Shown in pieces: positions 45,370-57,350 of a stretch of 64,000 bases of DNA. Position 1 is the stretch's first letter, and every line of letters begins with the position of its first letter. Source of the DNA: Cenococcum geophilum 1.58 (taxonomy: Eukaryota > Ascomycota > Dothideomycetes > Gloniales > Gloniaceae); contig KV748186.1 of NCBI GenBank assembly GCA_001692895.1, forward strand, positions 1,789,785 to 1,853,784, written 5' to 3'. The notes beneath the pieces were generated by a model that was not told the DNA's origin, searched no databases, and worked only from the letters and a program-made list of their open reading frames with translations. Position numbers and translations under genes: made by a program.

Positions 45370-46940
45370 AAGACTTATAGCTTCTAAACTCTACTACTTA
45401 GGGCTAAAGCCTTATAATGTTTTACGTGTAAATCTAGGATGCGGTTAATAAAGAGTTTAATTAAAGTGTTTAGAATATAGATTAGAAATTATCTAGAACC
45501 GCTAATAAAAATTTTATATAGATACTCGTATTTATAGTATAGTCCTATATTGTAGAGATATAAGCGTTTAAGAAATGCTTTAAGAAGATAAAAGTAGGAA
45601 GAAAGTCTATAATTAGTATTAGTTAGTTAGCTAGATTTAGGGCGGGGGTTATATAATAAGAACCCGGGGGATAGCTTAACAGAATTAACGCTAATACTAC
45701 TAATGGGGTAATAAAGTGCTATAGCCATGCCTAAGACGGCATGTGCTTAATAAGATCTTTAAGGTACGCTAAGAACCCCTTATTTGAGAAGCTATAAGGT
45801 TATACTGCTTAGACAAATAAAAATAGGGCGGTAATAGTAGAGTAGAAGTGCTCTAAAGCCAAGCTTAATAAAGCCTTAAAATGCTCAAAACGGAATTTAA
45901 CTTAAGTGAATTGGCGTAAGACGCGTACTTCTTTTAATATAAAAAGAATTCGCTTTCGGAACGCGTATGAACGTTTCGCTAGGCTTATAGACGAATTTAA
46001 TCTAAGGATATAGATACTATAAAAATAAGCCTTTAGATCTATATTTACGTCTTTAGCTTTACTATATTGCTTAAAGTTCTGTATTATTTCGGTTATTAAA
46101 ACTAGAGACTTTAATTTAGTAATATTTTTATTAAAGGTTGGTAAGGATGTGTTAAATACTAGTAGAATACAGGGGAGTATAGGGAGATCGGAACTTGGAG
46201 ATTTAATAGCTTACTAAGCTATAAGCTTAGATACCTCCCTTAGTCCGCCTAGATCTATAACAAAATAGTAAACTACGTTAGAGAAAGGTAAGAGTACTTA
46301 ATTATATAATAACGAGCTAAGCATTTTACGACATTTTAAAGGCTGCTACCAAGAGATTTTTCTTGTTACCATCTCCCCACTACTATAGGAAAGAAGCAAC
46401 TGTGATAAAAAATAGTTTTAAAGTTCACAATCAATAAAAAGGATTAGTAAGGTATCTTTATGGGTTTTAGGGTCTTCCTAAAGGTAAATTTAATTATACG
46501 CATTGGCTAGAAATTTTCCATCTATAGTATCTCCTAGTAGGTGTTATAGAATTACAGACTTTGTTTTTTTACTAACTAGCGTAATAAATAATAGGCTCTA
46601 ATACTGGCTCTCTTTTAGTATTAAGGACTTAAAAGCTTGTCGGTACTCGGTAATAGTACCTTTGCTTTTAAAATTAACAGTTATTTAAGGAATTTTCGCT
46701 ATTAATAAAAGCGGATAAGGCAAAGGAGTGGAGCTTAGGGAATCCTTTAAACATTTATTTATATATATATATTTAAATATTTACAGTTTCCTAAAAATTT
46801 AATTCTGCTTTATACCGCCTAATACAGCTTTATAGTCTATAAGATGGTATAATTAAAATACTAAATTAAATTTTTTATTTTAATATTTGGTTCTAACTAA
46901 TATTTCTTATAAAAGAGCTTTAAGTCTCCTATATTAGTGT
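45370..46940. other. region upstream of the patatin relic, weak coding signal
   Basis: On the minus strand 46020-45700 gives fragments such as FVYKPSETFIRVPKANSFYI, then HAVLGMAIALYYPISSISV and KLSPGFLLYNPRPKSS. They could be the patatin gene's N-terminal extension or another gene. No domain is recognisable and no frame continues into the patatin motif without breaks. Confidence 0.25.
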
Positions 46941-46949
46941 TAAGGTCTT

Positions 46950-48860
46950 AGTATAAGCAATAGCTCTTCCTACAACTATAGATAACTCTAAGCTGTCTAT
47001 ACTTAAGGCGCAGAACTACCTAGGTATAGCGAAAATAAAACTTAGGGCACTTAATTTCGACCATCCTCTTATGCGTAAAAAATATCGGTTACCATCCAAA
47101 AAGAATGTCCGCCGCCTTAGAAATATATTTAAAAGAGTAGGTTATAAAAGGCTAGAAAAAGAAAATTTCATTAATGCTGTTATAGATAATGCGGCCCTTA
47201 TCTCGTTACTAGCCTTTTTAGGTCTTAATAAATAACGTTTTCGTTAACTTTAAAAGGGTAACTTAATACTATTTATTAGCTTAAGGAGTATAGACTACCT
47301 TAGAGGCTTATATCGTATTAAAGCTACTAAAGAATTTTTAGACGATAATAACCAGTGGTAAATAGTAAGGCTCTTCTCTAAAGGTGAGCGCGTTTACTTA
47401 AGTATCTTGCTATTCTAGCTAAGAATCTATTATAGATCTCCTATAAATAGTCCTTATAAGGATGATTGAAGAATATTTAAATAAACAGAAACCGTTAGAT
47501 GGGGAAGTGTTTCGTAAAATACGATATTATTATCTCAAGAATGACACGAAATTAGAAAATAGATAGTAGGCCCTATTAGATAGGTCTAAGCCAAATAATC
47601 TAAGACAACTTCTTAAGAATTCCCACTTTATAACAGTATTTGATGCCCTAGTAGAAATATAAGGCCTATAGAAACTAATTTAGATTGGAGCGCTATATAG
47701 ATTCTTAACGCTTAAGTATAATAAGGTATATTATTCTTTACTTACTTATAGAGAGTGCTAGCTAAATAAACTAGGAACTGCTTTATAGACTTAACCATAT
47801 CTCTAAAATTTAGAAGAAGATTATTAGCTATAGTAATATAGATTTACCCCTATTAGNAGTANATATAGACACNGTTCGGAATCTANAACTACTTATACTA
47901 GCTATCTTAAAAGCTAATATANATNGTATTACNNCGCTAATAGAGTCNNGGAAGATTTTNCTAGCTATTTTAGACNAGTTAATAANAGACCTTATTTTAC
48001 AGAACATTTCTTTAGTAGATTATTTAATTCCTTTATTAAGAACCTTTTTTAAGAACCTTAAATACCTAGAACCTTATTATATTATATTAAAGCATTTAAT
48101 TAGCAACAAAATAAAACGAATAATTCGTCAGAGCTTTAAAGCTTACTATTATTATCCTAAAAACTTAATTATACCGTTTTTGGAGACGAGCTAGTAGTAC
48201 TGCTTAAAGCGTGGATTTATAGAAGACCGATAGCTTCGCTATACACTATTATAGGCGTTTTGTCTTTGTGATTTCCTATATATAACTTAATATGCTCCCT
48301 AAAAAGAAATTAAAAAAGAAAAGCCTACTATTAGAGAGCTAAGTCTGGCTCTATATTAAAACCTCGGCTATCTATCTATTACTTAAGGCTTTTGGACTCC
48401 TATAGCTCTTACGCTTAAGTTATAAGATCCTAAAAGAGAACTTACTATCCAACTATTATAAAAAGCTAATCCTTGATTAAAGTCTATAAATAAGCGAAAA
48501 GTTACGGCTATTGCCTCGGTTTTTAAGCAGTTAGAAAATCAGAATAACTGTATTTAATTACTACACTTTACTAGTTCTAAACCCCTCCCCACTAATAGAA
48601 GGTGTGAAAGGCCCTTTAATAATAATTATAAGAAGGATAACGATTGCCTTTTTATCCTATATATTTATAGGAGTAAGGTTTGTCCTAGTGCTAACATTAT
48701 ACCCTTTTTTATAAAACGTGACTTCTTTATAACCTTTTTCGGATTTAAGTCATTTAAGGTATATCCAACCCCCTTTTTTATATATAAACTTAACTAATTA
48801 AGAGAAGGATATATATTTTACCTTAGAAACTCGGTCACTATTAATCTAAAATACTACATT
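46950..48860 (+). pseudogene. DUF3723-like fungal protein, N-terminal half (broken)
   Basis: The plus strand reads KLSILKAQNYLGIAKIKLRA (about 46990-47050), then LNFDHPLMRKKYRLPSKKNV, RRLRNIFKRVGYKRLEKENF (about 47106-47165), INAVIDNAALISLLAFLGLN, ISLRSIDYLRGLYRIKATKE and FLDDNNQ. The pattern (basic start, K-N-V-RL--IF---G--RL--EN-I-A) resembles the fungal DUF3723 family, whose function is unknown. A frameshift near 47462 moves to MIEEYLNKQKPLDGEVFRKI, YYLKNDTKLENR, SKPNNLRQLLKNSHFITVFD and YRFLTLKYNKVYYSLLTYREC. After the N-run at 47857-47986 it continues as YFTEHFFSRLFNSFIKNLF and, further on, KAWIYRRPIASLYTIIG and RDFFITFFGFKSFKVYPTPF (about 48718-48777). The domain name is from memory and should be tested with a profile. 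Confidence 0.5.
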
Positions 48861-50830
48861 AATGCAGAGTCCTACTAATGCGCATAACTATACCTATTAC
48901 CACTTAGTTAAAGAACTGCAAATTAAAATAAACCAATTAAATTTATAAATTAAAGGGTTAGAAGATAGTGAAATAAGTTTAAAAACTATTAGGAAGTTAA
49001 TAGCTTCTACTTTTATAATAACAGAGAATTAATTAGCGAAGGCAAAATCTCAAATTAGGGATCTTAAGAAAGAGTACTCTCTAGTTAGTAATAAGCTAGA
49101 AGAGATAACAGCTTAAAGTATATTATTTAAGATTTCTAAAAAGAGGCTAAAATCCCAGTTTATGTAATAGCAGTTAACACTTAATGCGGCCGTAGCTAAG
49201 AAGAAATATCTTTAAAGTATAATAGTAGAAAATAAATATTAACAGGACTCTATAGAAGGCGATAAGAAGGATGCCTAAATTAAGTAATTATAACATAATC
49301 TAGAGGCCCAGACAGCTATAGTCTTGGAGCTAAATAATAGCCTAAAAAAATTAAAGGATATTTAAGAAGAAATACGAAACAAGTTGCAAATAAAAAAAAG
49401 AGATTATAAAGCGCTCCAATAATATATAGAGAAGGTAAGAATTAAAATAAAAGAAAAAAGTATAGAGTTAATAGAAGTATTTAATACTTTAAAGAATAAA
49501 ACTGCTACTCTAACCTAATATCTAAAGGTAATATAGATAGAGACAAAATAAGTTACGGAAGAAAATAATAACTTACGTTATATACTACAATTAGCTAGGC
49601 CTAAGAAGGAAAAAGTAGTTTAAGAGGTAGTATTATAGGCCTAATCTAAGCATTTAAAAGCTCTTAAGTTATTAGAGTAAGTGCGTTAATAGTAAGAAAA
49701 TAAAAGACTGCGTTAAGTATTAGAGTTAGCCGAGTCTAAAAAGGAAAAAGCAGTTTAAGAGGTGGTAGATTAGCTAAAATTATAGGCCTAATCTAAGCAT
49801 CTAAAAGCTCTTAAGTTATTAGAGTAAGTGCACCAACGGTAAAAAGAGGAAAGACTATATTAAGCATTAGAGTTAGCTAAGTCTTAAAAGGAAAAAGCAG
49901 TTTAAGAGGTAGTGGATTAGCTAATAATATAAGCCCAATCTAAGCATCTTTAGGTCCTTAAATCGTTAGAAAAAAGGTATAAGCATTAATAAAAGCAGTT
50001 AAAACAGATAGCAGAAACTAAGCATAAACGCTAATAATATAAATTATGGAACTGGGCCAATTAAAGCATAGCGGTATATTAAGGCTAAGTAGAATATATA
50101 TTTTCCGCGGCGAAGATAAAGATTATGGGCCTTAAATATAATATATAACTTAAAGATAACCTTATTAACTAAGGTTTTTAAAAATTAAAAGAGCTTAAGG
50201 AGTATAAAAAGGAGCTAGATTTAGGCTTTATTACTAAAGTAGATATATCTAGTAACCTTCGGATTATTATAATTTAATTAAATAAGAATAGTAGCTTTTA
50301 AAGAGTGGAGTTCGTATATAAGCCAACTTAGGCGCTTAAGGGCTTTAGATCCTTTTTAACTAAGTAGGTAGCGCAATATAAAAAGATATTTTAGAGAATA
50401 ATAAAGTTTCTAGTTCTTAACCTTACCGTCATAACGTCTTATAACCCTAAATATCTTTTAGAGGTATATAAAAGACACGGGCATTACTATATAGGCACTA
50501 AAGAAGATATTAATACTTTTATAAACCAATATAGGAGTATATTTACTGTAGATAGCAACACTGGGCTTTTTAGAAGGTTTAAGTTAGGGAGAAAACGATT
50601 ATATAATAGATTTAAGGACATATTACTCTTAAAGAGGCAACTCTATTTTAATGGGAGGTCTATACAATAGGAGATGCCCTTACTTTAGTATATGCCTATA
50701 ACTATTTCAATAGAAATAGAGCGTCTTCTTAAAATGTTACTTTAGCTGATGCCTTCTATAGAAATAAAGCGCCTCCCTAAAATATCACTTTAGCTAGCGC
50801 TATATACGCTATTTAAGGTTTAATTAAGGG
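48860..50830 (+). pseudogene. DUF3723-like protein, coiled-coil C-terminal half (broken)
   Basis: About 650 codons on the plus strand are dominated by Lys/Glu/Leu heptads: GLEDSEISLKTIRKLIASTF (about 48957-49016), KAKSQIRDLKKEYSLVSNKL (about 49041-49100), LNNSLKKLKDI and ENNNLRYILQLARPKKEKVV. Then come three tandem units of 135-147 bp, landmarked by ggaaaaag at 49608, 49743 and 49890, each encoding KKEKAV-EVV...SKHLKALKLLE-like heptads. A globular end follows: ELKEYKKELDLGFITKVDIS (about 50200-50259), FVYKPT, TSYNPKYLLEVYKRHGHYYI (about 50437-50496), TKEDINTFINQYRSIFTVDS and RRFKLGRKRLYNRFKDILLL. A long coiled coil suggests dimerisation. It is probably the same gene as the preceding half. Confidence 0.55.
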
Positions 50831-50839
50831 AAGAGGTTT

Positions 50840-52835
50840 ATTATTTATATAATCCTAATAATAAATTAAATATTTAAATTAAATATTTAATTGCTTGCGC
50901 TATAGTAAAAATATTTAAAAGGCCAGGTACCAGATTCTAACGATATAAAGGCTCCCTATCCTTATATATAATTTACTAGGTATTATATATAATATAACCT
51001 AAATTCCCTAAATTATTCTAACAATCTCTTTAAAGGCAAAGCGCCAAATATAGGTGCTGTAAGAAGAGGGAGAATTATATAGTTGGTTGAGTTCCGGCTT
51101 AGGCTTTAACTATAGTAGTAAGGTTATTAATAGGAATCCTTATATAGTGTATAAAAAATCTCACTTAAAGGGGCGGGAGAGTTATAGTTACCTATATTAT
51201 TATAGTTAGGTAATGCCTAATTACTAATAGGGGGTAACGCTTTACTGTGGCGGTCTATAGACTCTATTCTATTATAGTAAATAGATAAAAACTGTTCTAA
51301 TTAATTAATGCTTCTAATAGGTGATGAGTAAATAGGCTTGCTTTTGACCCTAATATTTAGATTATAGTAGACCTTACTTAAAAATAGAAGATGTTTTAGG
51401 GAGCTTTGGCTAGATAGGGGAGTTTTATCCCCCTATAAGCGTGCTTTAGCGGCACTTTAATAATAGTAGGGAAATTTATTAATTGGGTTACTTCCCCTTT
51501 ACTACTCTATATAAGCGTATAGAGACGGTAAATAAGGATAGTGCTTATAATCTCTTCTATAGAGGGAGGCTAAGAAGTTAAGTTCTTATTAAATTAAAAC
51601 GTAAAGATTTCCTAGTTCCTCTCTATAAAGATAGTAACTCTTATTCTAGGCACCAGTTAAGCAAAAACAGAAGCTTTTTTAAAAATACCTTCTTATTAGG
51701 TTGCGAATATTTGGTCGCTGGCTTTTAAAGGTCTATATAAAGACGCGTAGGGTCGTTTTCTTAGGCGAGGCATAGTATTAATACCCTTTTAATAAGATTT
51801 GAAGGTAGATATATGTAATAATCTCTAAATAAAGTAAGACTAATAAAATAACAGTTTATAGTAATTAAAAGTATTCCTAATAATGTTTATATTTAATTCT
51901 ACTAGAGATAACATAAATAGCATAGCATGCATATTATGTGCAAGTTATGCGCCTTAGGGCATATTTGATAACTTTTTTAGCTAGGTTAACTCTACCTAGG
52001 CGTAATTTTTAGGATGTAAGCGCCTCTTCTAAACGTTAAGGTAGGGGTGCTTTCCACCTAGTAAAAGGGGTTTGTTTAGCAAGAAAGGAGCGTTATTAAA
52101 TAGTTGGTGTTAAATTAGATTCTAGGATAGTAAAAATAGGTTAAAAATATTATAGAGGGCAGGATCGATTAACCTAGTTATGTTGGTGTTCTACCAGTAC
52201 CCCCCTTAAAACGGTAGGTACTAGCGGAATTCGCCTAAGTAGACTGCCTAGGTGGCTTAAAATTGTTAATAAAACTCGCCGCTATAAGTGTAATTATGGT
52301 TAGCGCGAACGCCTCTACCTAGCTAGATAAAACCTCTTTTTTAACTGCTAAGATAACTGATCTACCTAAATCTACCTACGGCATTAAACGGACAATATTT
52401 ACCAGGCGGATATTGATATTAGTGGCCCGTTTGCGACTAGTAAACCTAGGTAGGCCTAGGTGGCTTTTTTAGAGCGCCTATTTAGTAGAGCCTACCTAGC
52501 TAAGTAATAGTTATTAAATATGCCCTTAGCTAAAAAATGAGCGGGGTAAAGTAAGCTACTAGTTTTGTATTTAGCGAGCGGCTAGTTTACTAATTAGAGT
52601 TCGACTATTTTATAGCGTATTAATTAGACCCTAAAATAGCTTTTTACTTAGATTTTAGTTTCTAATTATAGCTTCCTTAATTTTCTTTTAATACCCACTC
52701 TTACGTTAAAGCGCTAAAATAATATCTTATTATAGAATTTTTTAAAAATTATTATTTTTCTAGTAAACTTATTTCTTTTAATAAAGAACTAAGTACGTCT
52801 TTATAATGCTTAACCATCCTATAAAATTCTTAGGG
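50840..52835. other. AT-rich region with repeated ctacctag motifs, no gene recognised
   Basis: No supported coding relic is visible. Between 51985 and 52500 the 8-mer ctacctag or its complement, within variants such as ctacctagg and gcctaggtgg, occurs about eight times (for example 51992, 52246, 52315, 52444 and about 52490). That is more than expected by chance but without a fixed period. The target site gaaag of gypsy 2 is at 52835-52839. Confidence 0.4.
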
Positions 52836-52839
52836 AAAG

Positions 52840-53264
52840 TGTAACGGAACCTTGTAGCAAGAACTATGATAGGCTCGTTATTAGGCTAGGTGTGTAGGAA
52901 ATACAAGTATAAAAGTCAACAACGTAATAACAACTGGTGGAGTGGTTGCCTAATAGATTAACTCCAATTATATTCTAAGAATTACTATAAGGAAGGAACT
53001 ATTTAGGTAGGGACTAAGGGTCCTTAAATATACAACTGTACTCTTATAAAATCCTTCTTATACGTAATATACGTCTTATATATAAGGTATGTAAGTTCCT
53101 CTCGTTTCTCTTATTTAATACGTAGCATATTATATAACCTTGGTTACTATTTCTCGTTACATAGTTCTACCGGCTCTATCCTAGACCGTGCCTAAATTAA
53201 CTAACTAGCTTCTTCCGACTCTTCTCCNAATAGTTATAATATTGTACTTAAAGCGTCCGTAACA
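52840..53264 (-). repeat. 3' LTR of gypsy element 2
   Basis: The 425-bp LTR aligns end to end with 60441-60865. The differences are transitions, for example taatatacaactgtactctt versus taaatacacaaccgtactcc and tattatataaccttgg versus cattatgtgacctcgg. This copy carries more T/A states than the right one, so it is the more RIP-mutated of the two. Confidence 0.94.
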
Positions 53265-53899
53265 CTATCTCCCTCCTCTCTATTTTCGTCCTTAAAGATA
53301 CCTAGCATCTCTAGGTTATTTACTAGAGGTATAATATCTGTCTAATCAATTTAGTTAATATTATTGCTTATTATACCTAAAGTAATTTCTTCTTTATACG
53401 CCCAACGTTGTGCTCGCACTATTACTGTAATATTATCTCTTAGTAAGATTATACCGTCTTTATATTCTCGTTATTCGAAAGAGGGGTTAGTTTATATTAC
53501 GTTAGCGAACCTATTTTCGCGACAACCGTCCTCTTGCTTAGAGTGTACTAAAGCAAATATTCGTTCGTCCTATAACGTTCGCTCTACTTTTAATGCTAAA
53601 TATACGCGACCTATTACTCTTAATAGTCGTCTAGTTCCCTAATTAATTTGTCTTAGGGTCTTATATTTAATCTGCTGCTATACGGCTAGATAGTAAACTA
53701 TTGCAAGCCCTTACTAAGTTGGAACGTTCCTGTAACGCGGAATAGAAGGCTCTAAATACTTAAATTATAGCGTCTACTTGTTTACTTCGTCTTAAGAAGA
53801 TTTGTAAGAAGGTTTGTTTTAAGAAGTAAAAACTTATAAAATAAGGTTTATAGGAACTAAGTAATAAAAGAACGGATTCTCTTCTAATAGAGAAGGAAA

Positions 53900-55300
53900 T
53901 AGATCTAAGTAGTTCGGCAATTGCTCTTCTTAGGTCCCCCTTAGGTAACTTATTCTTTAGCGATCCTTCTTTGTTAATACTGCCTGACCTAATTTCTTCT
54001 AATACTCCTATACCTTTCCTATAGCATTCTTTAAATTCTTTAGTAGCTCCTAGGTAGTCTTAGTATAGCCTATCTACTTAACCTTATACTATGTTTTGTT
54101 GTTAGTGTCCTTATAATTAACAATCTTTAAAACTTGCTATTTATCTTCTTCTTATCCTTTATACGTATCTGCTTTATAAACTAGTGGCTTAATATTCCTA
54201 TATACTGGCTCTAGTATTACGATGTACTATATAGGGTAGATCTTTATTTTAGCTAGTAGGTTTAACTTAAACGTAACTAGTAAAATCCTTTATATAATTT
54301 TAAAAGGTCCTAGTCTAATATAGTCTAATTTCTTACTTAGTTGTCGACTCTTAAAATTTTTATATAGTAGCTATACTTTATCTCCCTCCTTAAGATCTGG
54401 TCCCTTAGATCTCTTAGCATTATAGTACTTTTTTATTCTCTCTTATACTTTCTTTACTAATTCCATAAGGTCTGTATAAAGATTTATTAAATCCTTTATT
54501 CTTTTTTTAGCTGTACTACTCGTTTTCTTTACTTGCTATAGTAATAATAATATTCTTAGCTTATATCTATAATTTGCCTTAAATAGTAATGTGCCTATTC
54601 CTTCTTAAGGTGTTGTATTGTATGCAAACTATATAACTGGTAATAGCGATACCCAATTATTCTATATATAATTAATATAATGCCTTAGATACTGCTTTAG
54701 CGTCTAATTTAACCTTTCTATTTAACTGTCTGTCTGTAGATAATATATAGTAAAAGTTGCTGCTTAAACTCCTTACTCCGCTAAGAACACTTCCTAAAAT
54801 ACTGCTATAAATCTTAGATCTCTATCCAATATAATTTTACTTAATACTCCCTATCTTACAAATACTTCTTTAATATAGATTTTAGCAATATCTTCCGCTA
54901 AGATTTCTTTTATATATGCTATAAAGTATCCCCACTTTATAAGCTTATTTACTATTACTAAAATCGCGTTATAATCTTGTCCGGTAATAGGATCTCTTAA
55001 TTTTAGTAACTTAATAATAAAGTCCTATAATATAACCTCCTATAGTCTCTCTAGTATTTTAATAGGTTGTAGCCCTCTATATAGCTTATACCTTATTAGT
55101 TTATTCCTTTAGTAATTTAGACATTCCTTTATAACCCTTCTAGCTATTCTTTAGATTCCGTTAATAATATACTCCTCCTAGAGTCTTAACACTAAGCCTA
55201 TAGCTCTATTATATTCTTAAGTTAGTCCCTTATAGAAGTCTTCTATAAACTACTCTACTATACTTCTTAGGATATACTTTACTTCTTAATTTTTATATAT
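53900..55300 (-). pseudogene. gypsy 2 integrase with chromodomain (broken)
   Basis: The core on the minus strand at about 55050-54800 reads DFIIKLLKLRDPITGQDYNA, then ILVIVNKLIKWGYFIAYIKE, ILAEDIAKIYIKEVFVR and ILDRDLRFIAVF, which contains the second catalytic Asp area. The C-terminal region KEGDKVYLLYKNFKSRQLSK (about 54400-54340) and LDYIRLGPFKII follow the family's beta-barrel pattern. The chromodomain at about 54165-54040 reads EEDK, VLKIVNYKDTNNKTQYKVKW and IGYTKTTWELLKNLKNAIGK. The first HHCC zinc module should be near 55100-55260 but is hard to read. Confidence 0.85.
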
Positions 55301-57350
55301 ATCCGTCTATAGATCTTCTAGCTATACTTTTAGAATTCTTTATGCCTAAAAGCTTTTTAGTATCTTATAGACTTTCCCTAGTTTATCATCTTCTTAAGTT
55401 ACTATAATTTTCGGATAATTATACCTAATTAATCCGTCTGTATTTTTTCGCAATAAAGCCCCTAACGGCTTTTCCTTATTTTATAGTTCAGCTTTATGGC
55501 TTAGAGTATCTACCCGCGTATTGTCTATACCTTTAGTATACTAAATCTTAAAATAGTATTCTATAAGTATCTCTGCCTATCTAACCTATCTTTAGTTAAG
55601 TTCCTTTGTTGTTAGGAATCCTATTAGGTTTTTATAATCCGTCTTAACTATAAATAGTTTCTCTATACCTTATAAGAATGCTCTCTATTTCTTTAATGCT
55701 GTAACTATACCTAATAACTCCTTGTTATAGATATTATAGTTTAACTCTAGTAGTGTTATCTTTCGACTATAATATACCACTAGGTGCTATCTATCTTAAT
55801 GCCTTTATATAAAGTATGCCCTTAGTATATAGTCTAATATATCCGTCTCTATAACTATCTCTAGTCCTAGTTAATAGATCTTAAGAACTGGCTCCTGGGT
55901 AAACAACTCTTTAACTTTCTTAAAGAGTTCTTACTGTTTCTTTCCCTATACCTATAGTTCTTCTTTCTTTATTAACCGCGTAAATAGCTTAATATCTTTT
56001 AACCACTACGCTATAAACCTTCTACAGTAATTATAAAATCCTAGAAACAATCTTAACTGTATAATGTTCTCTAATTTCTGCCAATTTACTATAACCTTAA
56101 TCTTCTTTAGATCTATACTAAGTTAGCCTAGTTTAATAATAAATTTAATAAAATCGGTCTTCCTAGTAAAGAACTTGTATTTCTTAATTGCTACTAGCAT
56201 TTATTCTTCTTATAGTCTCTTTAAGACCCATTTAACGTGTTTCCTATATTCTTCCTTAGTTATTAAGTAGATAATAATATTGTTAAGATATACTATAACA
56301 AATTCATCTAAGTGTTCTCCTAATATATTATTAATACGCTTCTAAAACGTTGCTAGTGCGTTTATAAGCCTAAATTGTATAACTAATAGTTTATATAGTC
56401 CTTTTTTTAACCTAAAGGCTGCCTTCTATTTATTACCTTCCTTAATTCTAATTTAATAGTACGCCCATCTTAGATCTATCTTTATGAAGATTTGCGCATT
56501 ACCTATCCTATCTTAGATTTCGCTAATTAAGGGTAAAGGATATCTATCCTTCCTAGTAATACTGTTTAACTATCTATAGTCAATACACAGCCTTAGTTTA
56601 CCGTTTTTCTTTAGTACAAATAGTACTGGATAACCCGCTAATAACTACAATGGTTTAATATATCCTTTTCGTAAGTTTTCCTAGATAAACTTTTTTAATG
56701 CTCTACCTTCTTCTTTAGTAAGCTTGTAAATTAGAAAGAACCTTAGACTTATTCCTAATTCTAACTCTATCTTATAGTCCTATACTATATATTTTAACAG
56801 CTTTTTACTTTCTAGTAACTATAGTTTCTTACCATACTTATAGTATCTTTTTGGTATATGGCTTAGCCCTTTTTCTATTTCTTTATAGGTCGCTCCTACT
56901 TAATACCATACTAACTTAGCTTATTATTATATCTTATAGCGTTAAGTATCTCTAATATTAATCTAACCTATAATTTAATTAATCCTTAGATTATATTCCT
57001 GTAACCAAGGTATACCTAATACTGCCTCATCCCGTCCTAATAGTAGGATATTAAAAGACATCTCAATTTATTTTTCTTTAATAGTTAACTAAATAGGTCC
57101 TGTTTTAAGATTAATAATGCCTCCTCTATAGGCTATCGGATCTCCTAAAATTGTTACTAATAGGTAAGAATGTTCCTTTTATCTATAAGGTAGTCCTATT
57201 CTTTTAATTACTGCTAGCGAGATATGGTTCCTTATTACTCCACTATCTATTAATGCCTTAAACTGTTAATCTTGCCACTTAATTTATAAATTTAGGTGTT
57301 ATCCTTAAATTCCTTTAAGGGTCTAAGGCTCTACTACTAGCTCCCTCTAG
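55300..57350 (-). pseudogene. gypsy 2 reverse transcriptase, RNase H and protease (broken)
   Basis: RT on the minus strand at about 56485-56265 reads KIDLRWAYY*IRIKEGNK, AAFRLKKGLYKLLVIQFRLI, NALATF, KRINNILGEHLDEFVIVYLN and NIIIYL. The YLDD motif has become YLNN (about 56292-56272) through two G-to-A changes. RNase H lies at about 55900-55450. The aspartic protease should be at about 57000-57300, but I see no clear triad. Confidence 0.8.

Noticed and set aside
53364-53642. 92-codon plus-strand open frame
   Set aside because: It lies on the opposite strand of gypsy 2, just inside its 3' LTR, with low-complexity Ser/Arg/Leu composition and no known domain.
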